The translations under genes were made by a program, and so were the position numbers. Under the pieces are notes generated by a model. The model made no database searches, was not told the origin of the DNA, and worked only from the letters and a program-made list of their open reading frames with translations. A stretch of DNA of 64,000 nucleotides from Fusarium oxysporum f. sp. lycopersici 4287. Its lineage: Eukaryota; Ascomycota; Sordariomycetes; Hypocreales; Nectriaceae. The stretch covers positions 968,068 to 1,032,067 of the forward strand of contig NC_030993.1 of assembly GCF_000149955.1 (NCBI RefSeq), written 5' to 3'. Positions within the stretch are counted from its first letter, which is position 1, and each line of letters begins with the position of its first letter. This document shows positions 32,519 through 45,136 of the stretch, piece after piece.

Positions 32519-34084
32519 GGTGATGCTCCAGAATTATTGTGTTGTAGGGAGAGAAGAAAGAGAAGAACTGGAATATTTAATGTAGGAAGAATTAACAGTA
32601 CCTAGCGTAAGGTACCTAGGTTGTTATGGTGGAGAGTGCAAACGGCCCCCAGGCAACCAAGCGTGATTGTTTCGGGAAGGGAGAGAGAATAATGCAGCCT
32701 TCCAGTATCTGTTTGCTTCTTCCGTCGTTTGCAAGCAAAGGGTGAGGATAGCTCGTGGAAGAACAAAAGGTTTTGGAGATGGGTGAGCGAAAGATAATAA
32801 ATAATTAGCTACATACGTCAGTATCAGTCACTGGCACTGTTCATAGGTCCCCTTCCCATGTGATGGATGGATGCGAAAATCAAGCACTTGACGCTTATCC
32901 CCTAGTCTCATTCTCGTGGAAAACCCCAAAACATCGAAATATCCGAGTACCGCTAAGAGTATTGGATGTGATTACGATAACGAAATAAACGTCGTGGAGA
33001 CGCGGCAAGGTATTCATCCGTGTACCGGCCGGCGACAGTTGCAGCCAGTCAGCAGCCCAAGACATACACGATCAGCGCTTTTGTCCCTTGTTCTCCAGTA
33101 TAATCGGGCTGATTTTGGTTGCGAGTTTGATACGATAGGCGAGCTGAACTGTCATGCACTCGTGTGGGTCGGACAAATCACCAAGGCCGATGTCCGAAGG
33201 GTGGCTTATTGGAAGAGTCATTGATTTAGATCCGTCTGTAAATTTGTGACGGCCCTCACGTTTGACTCCCTTGTATCACATGGACTATTGCTGCATGGTG
33301 ATATCGATGTCCGTTATAGACACTCCAACTCTTGATCATGACAGATACCTACCTACTAACTCATTCACACTGATGAAAGCTCTCTTCTCGTAAACGTCTA
33401 CGAAAAATCCTTTAATGACATCTCCACAAGGCACACGCTAAAAAACAAGCCCGATCTTTGACTCCCGGTCCAGTGGCATAGATCCCGTGCCAAGGGCTGA
33501 TCTCCCATCCTCAACGTGGTCTCGACCGCTCTCTTCTGCCCCAAGATTGGCTCGCTCGCTCAAATTTCCTCTCGTAAAAAGCTGCCCCGTTTCATCTTGT
33601 CAGATCCACTTTAGGAGTACCCTGCCGTGCATTTTCGGATACAACTGAATTCTCCGTATCTATCTCCGGGTGCCTTCGGATCATAACAATCTCTCGCGGA
33701 CATACACGCTCTTGGTTCGAGGCCGACGACCGAATGGACGGACGAGAAAGAATCTGCTTATGGTTTGACTCTGACTCCATCCTTCACACACGTTTTACAC
33801 GTTACACGTTAGATTGGTAACGCCCTTGCATTGTATTGCCAGCCGTGAAACCTCGTCATTTCCTTATACGGAGTCAGGACCTATACACAGCGTCTTGTCA
33901 TACAGCCTTCTTCCTGTCGTGAACAGTGATAAATCCCTACACATGCATTTTGTGAACAAGCTGACATCAATAATCGTAATTTACGTGATAACCTCATTTA
34001 TAACACCCGCCATCTATCTGCCCCTCTAACTATTGCTTACATTGCTGGCTTGATATGCGTAAATTTATATATAAAAGCTTATGC
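32519..34084. other. intergenic, no gene seen
   Basis: This is the promoter of the exporter (with the GTACCTAG/GGTACC palindromes near 32600) and the 3' flank of the TRAPP subunit gene. Open frames here start at non-ATG codons and have no protein-like pattern. Confidence 0.5.
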
Positions 34085-37000
34085 TCACTCTTCGGACTTC
34101 TCTTCTTCGCTCGTGTCCTCTCCGGGAACCCAGACCAAAAGTCCTTCCTCGTCGATCTTCATCCCTTCTGTCGGTATTATGCGTAGCACTTTTTGGAAAT
34201 ACTTGTCTCGTACCGTTAATTTCGGCCTTATCCATACTCCGTTGACGTGCGGTAACAACCGATAGGTCGTTGTCCGCCTCGACTGCGGTAACAGGTTCAG
34301 TGTTGTCTGCTTTGAACCAGAAAATGCAAAGTCCTCACTCGGTTCCATACTGAGACCAAAGGTAAGGAAGTGGTTGGATGGATTCTCGACTGTCATGTCC
34401 AGTTGCATCAGCCCCGGCATGCCATCTTCTGTTTTAGTGGCGTGATACACCGATGCCAGCACTCGCGGCTCTGTGCCCAAAACCAGATATTTACCAACGG
34501 GCATGGTTGTTGTGTTGACGGCTCCGTCGCTGCGGTTCTGACGTTGCCATTGAATGACAAATGCCAATTCGAGTGTGACAGGGTGTCGATCTTCCATCGT
34601 GAGCTTCTGGGCTATCAGATCGAATTGTGCCTCGTGCATCGTCTTGGGGGCAACAATGACCCCTTCCTGTGACACATTCGGTCCCTGGCTCACGTTGCAT
34701 CTTGCACCACCAACGCATGAGACCACATTGAGATCCATCCCAAGAACCTTCAAATCTTCTTGGGCAAATGAGGCATAGTGGCACAGTAGGCACCACTTCT
34801 GCGTGAAGCCTCGGGCAACACCCTCTTCCGTATCTCCCAGTCCCTCAGAGTCAAATAGACTCGGCCATGGTCCAGGGTGAAGTCGTGGAACCAAATCGTA
34901 ATTTGCCTCAAATGCATTCACGACGTTGAGCTGAACTGTCAATAATTGCATAATCGGTGTTGCAACGTCTGAGTCTAAGTGGTACGACGTCTTCAAGTGC
35001 AAATCGAATGTCGTGGGGCCCGGTGCTGCATCTATATGAAGCACCATCTTGACTGATGCTGTGCTCTTTATGGCACCCAAAGGAAGTCCCAAGATTTTGG
35101 CCTCCTCTGTGGTTGCTTCGGCGCTGCCCTCATTACCTTCCGTCACCACTCGGATTGCCGGTATTTCTTTTCCAAAGAGGTGAATATCCAGCTTAGCAGT
35201 AGCGGATTCTTCCTCGGCATTGATCAATTCGACCTCCAACTCGATGGCCTCGTTTGCGTAGTACTGAGCTGAGGGTTCCAAGAGTTTGATCTCCATCTTT
35301 GGCGGTCGAGGCTGAATACGGATGGTGCCTGCTTCTGGGCGGCTACTTCTGGGTTTTGATGAGCCCTGGATGTACCAGCCAACAATGGGATCTGTGTCGC
35401 GAATTCCAAGTTTAGCGTCAAGATTGAAGCTCGCATTGCTGTGTGAGAGTGTGACGGATGAGGCCGTAGCAGTTCCTGGCTCCCTCAAGGGAATTTTCAT
35501 TTCGAAAACTCGTGTTTGACCAGGCCGGAGTGTCAAGTTAGAAGTTCCTTTGAGCAGTGTCGGCAGTTCATCCTCAGACCCTTCAGCATAGTCTTCCTTC
35601 AGCGATAACGACAAAATGGAGATCTTGGAGGTCGATGGCGAGTCCTCGTCCTCCGAAGCCCCTTGCTCCAGTAATATTGGTCTGAGGCTCCCATTGAACT
35701 CGACCTTCAGGGACTCAAATGAGATCGGAACAGCATCGAGAAACGTGTGCGAGGTGAGCGCAAGCTGAGCGGTACATGTCTCGCCAGCCTTGCCCTCTTT
35801 ATTTCGAAACACGAAAGACGCTGAAATGAACGAGCCGGTCTTTTCGTCGCTTAGACTAACTGAGGGCTTCTCCTCTGTTGTAATTCCTTCGAGTGATCTG
35901 GTAATGTCGTAATGCCACTGTGGCTGCCGCACGAACTCTGGTCATGGTTAGATATATTACACTCGAGATTATGAATCGAAATTCTCACTGTTACTCATGA
36001 GCTCCCAGTCCGCAGCAACCACTAGGTCTGCACGGCGAGCTCCCAGGGCGATTCTTCGCAAAGTTAAACACAGGTCCTCTGATATATTGAGCCAACCCTC
36101 CGATCTGAACGCCACATCCTCCCAGAATGGTAGTAGGGTTTCCACAGCATCATCCCATTGTTTCAAATTGGCGAACTCCCTTGCGCACTCTAACGATATC
36201 TCACCCGTTACGCGCTTTTGCTTTCGAGCTCGGAATTGTGAGGTCGCCGCTTTGAGACAATCAATGACCAATTGCGCATGGTTTACTCCTTTGCCCGATA
36301 TTGGGTATTCTTGGTACGGCTCTGGGCACATGTACGTATCGTATGCGAAGGCCTTGCTGGCTACCGCTGATGCAGGAGTTGTATCTGGCGAATTCCTATC
36401 CTCCTCGGGCATCTGATACGCAAGCTTCCGGCGAGCCACAAGATGACGTGCCGCTATGCGATACCAGTAGCCTGTATGGTGCAGCAACTCCCATGGTGAC
36501 ACTCGCTCGCCTAGGACAGACTTATCCGGCGGGACAAACAGAGCTCCCGTTGCTGGCGCCAAAGCTGGCAGGCCTACTCTTTCAATCAAATTTGCCATGA
36601 CTGTAGCCCACCGAGCTTCCCAGGCCTGCCATCCATAGTTGTTGGTCCCTCGTCCGCGTCGATCGACAAAGTCAGCAATCCGTTCTCGATGCGAATGCCA
36701 CATTCTGACAGCCAGCGTAGTTTGGCCCAGCCACAAGTGACATCTTAAGCACCGGATAGCTATGACATCCGCCAAGAGTCGCGCCTCATTCCAGCGAGGG
36801 CTCCAACTGGGGATTATGTCCAGCACATCCTGTCCAAGAAGTACCTCGTATGCTTGTTTGAAAAACTGCAGCGCCGCATCTGTGTCTTGTCGGAATTCTG
36901 CAAATATGGCTGACTTAAAATCGTATCTGAAATTCCAGTCTGGGAGTGAGAGGGTCTGGGATGTCCCGGTCGTAGGTGGCACGGTCGGTTGAGGTGCTAT

Positions 37001-37858
37001 TCCACGCGATCGCTTCTTCCTGGAATGTCGTCCAAGATCCCGGTAGTATTCCACAGCTGAAGTGTAAAGCACGCCCAGGACATTATCAACAACCTGTTTT
37101 AAATCGTCCTGCGACTCCTGTGATGGGATGTAAAAGACCGACTTTGGGTCCAACGCTGTTCCTCTCCGTATGTTCTCCAGTCTCTCTTGAATCCCTTCGG
37201 CCAACGACAGAGGAGCGCCTTCGCCGTCCGCAAGCAGAACAATAGCTAGCCGTGTCTTGTATCCTGAGCGTAATAAAGCACTCTTGAGATTGTTGATATC
37301 GGACTTGATATGGTTATCTTGAAGCGTCATGGAATTCGGGTCGTTCGTGAGGGGGTAGAAGCACAGGTACACGCTAGGAACGAGGTCCTGATGTTTCTTA
37401 ATCCATTGCGCATCAATATGACCATCCGGATATAGTGCCGATGCTGGACTGAGCGGGGAGAACGGCGAGTGTAGAGTCGGGTGTTCGCTGAGCGGTTCGA
37501 TGCCTTCTGGGAGACGAGCTCGACGAGGTGGTAATAGAAACGACTGTCCCGCATGTTAGAACAAGGCTTTGTGTAGCACCCCGCGCAAACCTACTCTTCC
37601 TGTAGTCTTAATGCGAAATCTATATGGTTCATTTCTCTCAAAGGCACTCCACGACTTTGCGCTCGCATCAACATCCTTGAAGTATTCCGCCAAAACCTCT
37701 GCTTCTTCGCCCCCGATAGGTGGTAACTCTGATCGGAGAAGGATGCTCTGTTCCTTTAGCTCTGCGCTTAATGGGAGCTCGTTCGTCTCGGAGTTAAGGC
37801 CGGCGGCCACTAGAAGGGGGACATTGTGGTCCAAACTTCCCGTCGGATACCCATCCAT
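34085..37858 (-). CDS. TRAPP complex subunit, TRAPPC11-like (foie gras/gryzun domains)
   Basis: Three exons, 37595-37858, 35989-37543 and 34085-35937 (two 51-nt introns), give 1223 residues, close to TRAPPC11 size. The ATG at 37858 begins MDGYPTGSLDHNVPLLV. The foie gras region lies in exon 2: SAVEYYRDLGRHSRKKRSR, then a helical stretch with FRYDFKSAIFAEFRQD, ALQFFKQAYEVLLG, and ARLLADVIAIRCLRCHLWLG. Exon 3 is beta-rich and fits the gryzun C-terminal region. TRAPP is a tethering complex and Rab/Ypt exchange factor acting at the Golgi. The first intron has a CTAACA branch site. The gene shares a ~500-bp divergent promoter with the mitochondrial ribosomal gene. Confidence 0.9.
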
Positions 37859-38363
37859 GGTGGATATTTTGAGATGTCGAAGGCATGGGTTCGCGACGGC
37901 GAAGGTAAATTGAGCTTAGAGCTGATGTCGCCAGACGACGTTAGCCATCCTTGTCCATCGCAAATGCCCCTCGTTAGTGTAGCAGCCCACTTACATGGCT
38001 CAAAGGCATGGAACAAGAAACCGCCCAGTGGTAATATGCTGCTTGTTGAACGCAGAAGAAATAGGACCAATGTTTTCAGACTTCTCAAGCACCTTTTGAA
38101 TCAAATCGACATCATCATTTACCCAAAGACTGTCCCAGCAGCGGGAATATGAACGGTTGGCCGTTAACGGCACCCCTGCAACCCATCAGCAGCTCCTCCG
38201 GAACCGGAACAACGCCAACCGCCGAATCTCCAAAACTTCAAGATTCAACCTAGCGAATGCGACGCCGGCGCCAATTGACCTCGGAAATCCCCCATACGCA
38301 CCGCCTCCGACCGACGAATTGTCCAACGACGAATCCGATCGTTTTTGTCTCTAATCTCTCGCC
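37859..38363. promoter_or_regulatory. bidirectional promoter TRAPPC11-like / mL41
   Basis: These 505 bp lie between two divergent starts. A 65-codon plus-strand frame (38157-38354) begins at TTG and ends just before the mL41 ATG; it is probably untranslated leader sequence, not a gene. Confidence 0.45.
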
Positions 38364-38730
38364 ATGAGACCTACACAAGCCCTGTCGGTCGGCCGATACC
38401 GCCACCTCAGACTCACAACCAAGGATGTTGGAAAAGGCTTCTACAAGGGTAACCGCACTGGTTCCATGGGTCGACACACAAAGTATGGAGGCTACGTTAT
38501 CGAGTGGAACAAGGTCCGAACATATGCTGTGCCACCGCTGAAGGATTTCAAGGTGAGAATGGAAGCATGTTGGTGATTCGGACGGAAGACTAATCGTGGC
38601 GGAATAGCTTACACCTTTTGTGAGCCGACAAGTCAAGGCGGAGCCTGGTGACTATAAGGGTCTCGATAAGGGTCCTCAAGATCCTTATTTCTACGTTGAG
38701 CAATGGAAACGATTCAACGGTGTGGATTAA
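38364..38730 (+). CDS. mitochondrial large-subunit ribosomal protein mL41 (yeast MRPL27 type)
   Basis: Exons 38364-38552 and 38608-38730 (intron 55 nt, branch GACTAATC) encode 103 residues. The family core is KDVGKGFYKGNRTGSMGRHT, followed by KYGGYVIEWNKVRTYAVP, and after the splice LTPFVSRQV. The protein is small and basic, with an N-terminal stretch fitting mitochondrial import. It is a component of the mitoribosome large subunit. Start chosen at the ATG in GCCATGAG, which is the only one in frame. Confidence 0.93.
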
Positions 38731-39050
38731 ACAAGCGAAAAATGGCGGTCATAGAATTGGATGATTTCGACAGAAGGCGAATCTAGAATGCCAGCTGGAG
38801 ACTTGGGACTCTCTAGCAAGGCTGTATATACCCGTGTACATTGTACCACCATGTATGATTATGGACTCATTCGGTCAATAACGAACAAAAAAGACTTGAA
38901 CAATCCTATTCTTTGTGGAATGATGACTATGGATATTGATTACAAAGGAAACAAAACGATGACAACGATTGTGCTTTGACACGAGATATCCTAATTGAAC
39001 AAAACTGAACAATTGACTGTATCCAACCTTGCGCCAAAAAGAACTCCTTT

Positions 39051-42012
39051 TTATGAATCCTCCTCTTTCTTGACTCGGGGCAGCTCCTCTTGAGCCGTGA
39101 CAAATGTGTCTAAACCAGGTCGCTCCAAAGGCGTGGTAACCAAGCCTGGTTCGTCATGTATGCCGTTCTTCTCTTTTCCAACCCCGTTCTCTTCGTTCTT
39201 CTCAACTGGTTCTGAAACCTGAATATTTGGGCTCATCGGCCTCGAGGTGGGCATGGCGGTAACATTCGACTGCAAGGTCTTCATACTGGCAGTGTCTGCC
39301 TCCCTTTTAAGGCTGAATGGAACTGCTGTGCCGTCGAGGAACGGTCGCTTGCCTGCAATCTCAATAGTTGGTGCATCTTGAGAAGTAAGTTGAGTTGACT
39401 GAGAAGGCTGAGTTGAATCATCATCCTGAAAGCTTGGACTCATAGGTCGTGAGCCTGGAAGTTGCGTGACGTTGGACTGAAGCGTCATCATACTAGCCGT
39501 CTCGGCATCCTTATTAAGACTGAACGGCAGTGCGATGCCATCGAGAAACGGTCTCTTACCAGCTACACCAGTCTCCGGCGCATAGTCGGGGCTGAGTAGA
39601 CTGGGCTTCGCGGCTTCTTGCTCCTTTCGCTGCTCTATGAGATGAGCAACTGGCATATCCTCGGTGATGGGCTGGCTACCCGTCTGGTTCTCGTCGGTGA
39701 CTACCTTGGTGTGAGATCGGCTTCGTGCTCGGTTCGGTTGTGACCGTGATCTATCCTGTCCTTCAATATCAGCAAAGGAGCGAGCTCCTTCGCCCTCAGC
39801 ACCAGTGGCAACTCTTGTCTCTGGCTGTCCAGCTGCCTTCTTCTCTCGTTCGACTGTCATCTCGTCGTGTTTAGATCCCCAGAGCGACCACATTGCCAGA
39901 CCCCAGCTCTTCTGTTGTTTCTTGCTTCCTTCTACCAGCTTTGAATCAACGCGCCGTCGGCCTGCCAATGCAGTCGGGGGAGGGCATTCGCCAGGACCAT
40001 AATCATGGTAGCCAATGGCCATATCGCTCACCATCTTTTTATGGACCTTGGCCTTGTTTGATGCATATCTATGATCCCACTCTGCCTTCTTGGCCAGCCA
40101 TTTCTTAACTGTTCCCTCCTTTACAACTCCAACCAAAGCAGGTTCCATACAACATGATGGCAACTCAGCCTCAGGAGCCAACGGGAGAGTAGCACCATGA
40201 CGAGTAACTCTTTGTCGAATCATGTGGTTCTTGAACGGTGGGAGAGGGTCGCCAGCCTTTCCAACCTGGCCAGGCTCCGAGTGAAAGTCTGAGTTTTCTG
40301 TTTCTGGGGTTTTAGGAGGGTTTTTTTTGGATTCGCTATCGGATCCAGATTCAGAGATGACGGATATATCGTCGTCGTCAAGAATTTCGATGCCACGTTT
40401 CTGAGCCCGAGCGAGAGCCCATGCACCGAATTGGGCAACAGACCTGTACATGTATTTCGCGGGACGAGTGAAACTCAGTGTCGGTGCCACATGACAAAGG
40501 TCATCCCAAACTTGGAGTTGGACATCGGTGGGCTTGTACTTTTGCAACAAAGCTCTTCCTTCTGGGGTGAGAGCTTCTTCCGGAGGCGCATATTTTTCAG
40601 GGTTGGCACATTTGTGAGCTAGGTATATCTGCTCATCTCGTAAAATTTCCCCTCCTCCTACCATAATCAGGAGTGGAGGGAGTCCTCCTAGTGTAGGTTG
40701 CATGACTGGGCTGACAAGAGGGTGTGCAAGAAGCTCGTTGGTGGCATACATCTGAGGTTGTCAGTTTCTGGTCAAACTCATCTTTTACGAAACCTACCTG
40801 AATCTGATCTTTTAGCTTGACGAGTTGGCCATCAATGGTGACGGAGAGGAGCTTTTCGGGGTTGATGGGAATTCCGCCATTGATCCACTCCGATCTTGAT
40901 GAAGCATCTGACGGTTCTTTCTTTGCAACTGGCGCTTGCTGCTTCTCCTTAAGTTCATGCTTGCCAGGTGTCTTCTTCCCCTCGTTCTTCTTTTTCAATG
41001 CCTCTTCTCTCAACATCACAACATCGTCCTCGTTCGGCGGTGGCCATGCTTTAGAAGGCTTGTGGTGAAAACCTGCCTGTGGTATATAATCAAAAGGGGC
41101 CTCGCCCGCAACGCTGGGGAACGAGTGTGTCAGGTCAACCCATGGGCTGATGAGGATAGCACCAGCAGGCAACGGGAGCCCTTGATCGCGTAGAACACAC
41201 AAAAGAGACATGACCATTCCACCGCCCGCAGAGTCTCCAGCCAAGACAATTGTCGTTGGATCTTGAACAGTAAGCAGATAGAGGTAAGCTGCAAGACAAT
41301 CGTGAAGGCCGCAAGGGAAGGGAAACTGCGGCGAAAGGCGATATCGAGGCGCAAAAACGCGTGCTTTGAGCTTTCGAGCATGTCTCTGCATTTGATATCG
41401 ATGTTCATCAACACTACCAAAGTAGTATGCGCCTCCATGGATATACATCATGACGCGCCGCGTCTGTCCTCCTTTTTGCTTTCGCTCGTAGGCGTCCGCG
41501 CGCATCTCAATCCATTCCGCGTCGAGAGGCGTCGCAGGTTTCCGCCATTGCCACCACTTCTCGCCGCCGACTTGCTTGATACCGTCTGGGCCAAGTTGCT
41601 TCTGAAGAAATTCAGCGGCGCGTGTCAATTGATCTCCGGTGATGGTGACATCTTCGACTTTGACCCATTGGGGATGCGGTACCCATTGCGCGGTGAATGC
41701 TTGGAGTTCTTCAACAGTGTGGTGTGATGCATACTCGAGGAACGATCGGATCAGATGGAGACCTTCATCGTAGGAGAGATGCGCAGTTGGACGTTGTCGC
41801 AAAGGCTTCCTGTTGAAATACTAGAGGTTGGGAGTTAGTTTCTTGCAAAAAAGAAAGAAATCTCAAAGTATCAGAAGAATTGGGCTTCGTCCCCTCTACT
41901 GGCTTAGAGGTAGATTACACAAAATGATGAAAGTACGCACATGAGAGAACAAAGTCGAGACGACAGTAGGCGTCACAGCGAATGACACCGAGGTGGTGTT
42001 GAGCGAGTTCAT
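39051..42012 (-). CDS. hormone-sensitive-lipase-type alpha/beta hydrolase with long C-terminal tail
   Basis: Three exons, 41941-42012, 40798-41820 and 39051-40751 (introns 120 and 46 nt), give 931 residues. The HSL-type signatures are complete: oxyanion HGGAYYFGS (~152-160), nucleophile GDSAGGG (Ser ~221), acid in GGGEILRDEQ (Asp ~404) and His in DDLCHVAPT (~452). A charged ~50-residue insert (KKKNEGKKTPGKHELKEK) splits the catalytic region. From ~residue 500 the protein is a long polar tail with a 48-residue block (AGKRPFLDG..., ending SRPMSP) present twice in tandem. It likely hydrolyses neutral lipid or steryl/acetyl esters; the tail may serve localisation or phosphorylation. The gene is convergent with mL41. 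Confidence 0.88.
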
Positions 42013-42853
42013 GGCTGTCACTCACTCGAATCACCGAGTCCTTGGATACACAACAGACAATCAGTGGCTTGAGGCTATTAAAGACGCGCCATGTGCCATG
42101 GCATGGAAGAGTTCAGTTCAATTCAGCTGGGCAACAGGTGCAGCTGAACCCAAAACCTAACCAATTGCTAGTAGGGGTCTCATGATGTCATTCTTTGATG
42201 GGACGCAACCAATTCCTACCCCTGACTCCACGAAACCGGGGATGGCTGATGGCTCGACGGACATAACAATTTTAAACCTTTATCCTGACGGGACGAAAAT
42301 ACTTAGACAAGCTTAGGATAACTTGGGATACTCTAGAATGACCTCAAGAAGCCTTTGATCGGTTTATTTTAGTACCTTGATTAGGTATCCTAAGTCTTGT
42401 TGCTTCCATTCCTATAGAAACGGGTCGTGTCTGCCTTCTGCATGCAGCGAGTGAGTCGCTGGATGAAACCTGACTTTCATTTAAAGATGGCCTGTGCTTT
42501 TGGTTTGTGGGGAGATTTGCAGCCAAGAATCAAGGCCGAGAGACTGGAGAGCTATACAAAGCACAATATAGAGTTGGAAACTTGGTCGAACCAGAAAATA
42601 TCGGTAATACTAAGATCCTGCCAATTCGTATATTGTATTCAATACATTTCTTGTTAGATAATGCACTTGATGTTATTACCAGGGACAAGACAAAATTAGG
42701 TCTCTCCCTGATGATCAAGGGACAGGCAGGATTGAATATGTGGGCCGCTTCTCTGGCCGCAGCGGGTCTAATCGATAAAACACCAAATTTTTTATGCAGA
42801 GCCATCTTCTTCAAATTGCCCCTCCAAACCCCGCCAAAGCTATCACCACAATC
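42013..42853. other. intergenic with repeat relic
   Basis: This is the lipase promoter (42013-42250), then AT-rich repeat material, then the Tsr2 upstream region. A plus-strand frame 42507-42905 is open into the Tsr2 first exon in a different phase. It contains an ATG at about 42738 and is discussed under Tsr2. Confidence 0.45.
42268..42395. repeat. AT-rich dispersed repeat relic, copy D
   Basis: The tract contains CTTTATCCTGACGGGACGAAA, GCTTAGGATAACTTGGGATA and AGGTATCCTAAGTC, so the core appears in both orientations. GACGAAA matches the edge of the copy at 4.88 kb. Strongly degenerate. Confidence 0.45.
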
Positions 42854-43527
42854 ATGGCCTCTACAGAATCTGCACAGAAGCTCGGCGGGTGAGTCTAAAC
42901 CCTGACGCCAAGAATTCGACAGAAGCTAATCTAAATCTTCTAGCTGAACGCCAATCCGAGTTCGAGCAAGCCGTCGCATACGCCCTTCACCTATGGCCTG
43001 CCCTTACACTCTCAGTCCAGAACGGCTGGGGTGGTCCCGACTCTGCCGACAAGCGCGATTGGTTTGCCGGTGCCGTTGCCGACCTCTTCCCAGAATATAC
43101 CGATACACCTCCCAAGAATGGAAAGGTTCCCGAGGATCCTGATCTAGAAGAGGTTGAGACTGTCCTGCTCCAGATCATGGTTGACGAGTTCGAGGTCAAC
43201 GTCGACGACGACTCCGGCACAGAAGTTGCTGGAAACATTCTCCGTGCTCGCGCGAGCTGCACTCTCGGAACCTTTGACGAGGTCAAGGCTCTGCGCACAC
43301 GCTGGTTGAACCGCAAGGGGACAAAGGTTGAGGGTATCTTCAAGAAGGCTGAGGATGCCGACCAGGACACAGACTGGGAGAGCGATGAAGACGATTCAGA
43401 GGATGACGAGGGTGGCGCTGATGTCGAGATGGATGAGGCCCCCCCTCTGGTTGCGGTTCCTAAGGAGAAGCCCCAGCCTCAGGTCGACGAGGATGGCTTC
43501 ACGATGGTCACCAAGAAGAAGAAATAA
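42854..43527 (+). CDS. TSR2: pre-rRNA processing protein Tsr2 (WGG domain)
   Basis: Exon 2 (42944-43527) carries the family core: EFEQAVAYALHLWPALTL, then the WGG motif NGWGGPDSADKRDWF, an acidic Asp/Glu stretch and the C-terminal DEDGFTMVTKKKK. Tsr2 escorts Rps26 and is needed for 20S pre-rRNA maturation. The natural first exon is MASTESAQKL from the ATG at 42854 (context ATCATGGCC). The phase only fits if the intron starts at a GC dinucleotide (42885). The obvious GTGAGT donor at 42889 leaves a TGA immediately after the junction. Alternatives are a start in another frame further upstream or a sequence error. With the GC donor the protein is 204 residues. The gene is convergent with the BSD gene, 186 bp apart. 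Confidence 0.85.
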
Positions 43528-43713
43528 ACGCAACAAAGACATAAAAACAAAATGGGGGAGCAATGGAACATCAATAACGAGTTTCTGGCATTGATACCCA
43601 CAAGTTACAGGCTCTGGTTCTTTCAACATGCCACAATGGTTTCACTAATTCCGAACGCCAAACTGGACAGCGACAATCCTATCCTCTGAAACATATATTG
43701 GAGTTTCCAACGT

Positions 43714-45136
43714 CTATTCCCAGTCCTCATCGCTATCTGAGTCGTCTTCGTCACTATCATCTTCCTCATCACTGCTCTCCTCCTTCTTCTTGGCGTCCTT
43801 AGGATCCTTGGGGCTATTGGGAGTCTGTGTTGTCTTGCCAGATGCTGCACCGACAACATCGTAGCTAGCCTCACTATCCGCTTGTGACTTCTCGTCATTT
43901 GACTTGCGGGGCTCAGTTGGCTTCAAGAGGGTTTTTGCAGGTTGGGTAGTGGTGGCAGTGGTGGCAGTAGTGGCAGTGGTGGCAGTAGTGGCAGTGGTTG
44001 AGGGGGTAGCAGGGGTAGTCTTGGGCTCGTCCTTGGGTTCAACCTTGGTCTCAACCTTAGTCTTAGCCGCGGGTGTACTAGTATCATCGGAAGCGTCAGA
44101 GTCATCCTCGTCGGAATCATCATCACTCCAAGCAACATCATCCTCGGCGGAGGCAGCTGTCGGTTGTTAGCAAGAGCACTATTGAATAGCCAATTGACTC
44201 ACCCTTAAGAAGATCTCGTCGTCTAGCCTCAGCTGTCTCAATACCATGACGAAGGAAATAGTAGCGCTTCCAGAAGTCAACGTAGGGAACCTGGTCAGGA
44301 ACCAACCTCTCCATAGTAGCTCGCAAGTCGGGGAATTTCTGTAGATCATCGTCGATTTCAGGTGTTTTCTTATCAGCATCAAAATCTTTTGACCACGCTG
44401 CATAATCAGCACTATTGGGATCTTTTGTGAAACTCTCCGTCGATGTGTGAATAACGTGTAGTTGAGCATCAAATCTTGATGTATGAATTACACGCTTGCC
44501 TTGAGCATCCTTACTCTCGAAGAGAACAGTGCCACTCTGGTCGGATTCCTGTGGAGGTGCAATACTGACGGCATCACGAAGGAAGTTCCGGACATTGCCG
44601 CCAAACTTGATAAGGGCCTCATCAGCGGCATCCTCGGCTTTCTGGAGGTCCTTTAACCTCTTGGCAGCTTCAGCTCTGAGCCGAGCCAGGGTGTTCTCGG
44701 ACTGTTTGGCCTCTGATGAACCATCCTGTGATGCCCTAGGTGTGGTGGCCTGATCATTCTCGCCGCCTCTAGAGCTTTCGCCGCCAGTCACGGTGTTGAG
44801 TGAAAGGTTCCTTGTATGGCTTAGAATTGTTGATCGAAGGCCAGTAAGTCCTTTTGATGCATCTTCACCTACTTCCGCCAACTCCTTGGAGGCTTGTGTA
44901 TATACTGATTCGCCCTAAGCATGTTAGACGGGCAGGATTCGAGAGCTGAGACCTCATACCTGCTTCACAACATTGCCAAAGAAGCCACCAATCCTGGCAC
45001 CCCATGGACTGTTGGAAAAGGCCTTATATGCGTCTTGGAGGTCCTCATTCAACGTTGACTGAGGTTGAGGACTCTTTGGCTCCTCCGTCTTCTTAGCGTA
45101 GCCATCTTCTGTGATATGATCATAAGCCAGATCCAT
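43714..45136 (-). CDS. BSD-domain protein (Dos2-like)
   Basis: Exons 44960-45136, 44203-44914 and 43714-44156 (introns 45 and 46 nt) give 443 residues. The BSD domain lies at ~225-280 and ends with the diagnostic Phe-Trp pair in YVDFWKRYYFLRH (~273-274). An upstream Ala/Lys/Glu-rich segment (LRAEAAKRLKDLQKAEDAADEAL) is probably a helix. Exon 3 encodes a low-complexity acidic tail with a Thr/Ala repeat, derived from a 9-bp tandem DNA repeat, and ends DDSDSDEDWE. BSD proteins occur in TFIIH p62 and in synapse-associated or Dos2-type proteins; this arrangement fits the latter. Precise role unknown. Confidence 0.85.
43950..44005. repeat. 9-bp minisatellite inside BSD gene
   Basis: Tandem copies of GGCAGTGGT/GGCAGTAGT encode Thr-Thr-Ala units on the minus strand. 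Unit length is a multiple of three, so copy-number change keeps the frame. Confidence 0.8.

Noticed and set aside
33700..33735. GGTTCGAGG resembling part of a tRNA T-arm
   Set aside because: The surrounding sequence does not fold into acceptor and anticodon stems of the right spacing.
30624..37858. Possible secondary-metabolite cluster around the DHA14 exporter
   Set aside because: The neighbours are an OB-fold protein and a TRAPP subunit; no synthase, P450 or pathway regulator is present.
38157..38354. 65-codon frame just before mL41
   Set aside because: It begins at TTG and lies in the expected leader of mL41; there is no ATG and no motif.
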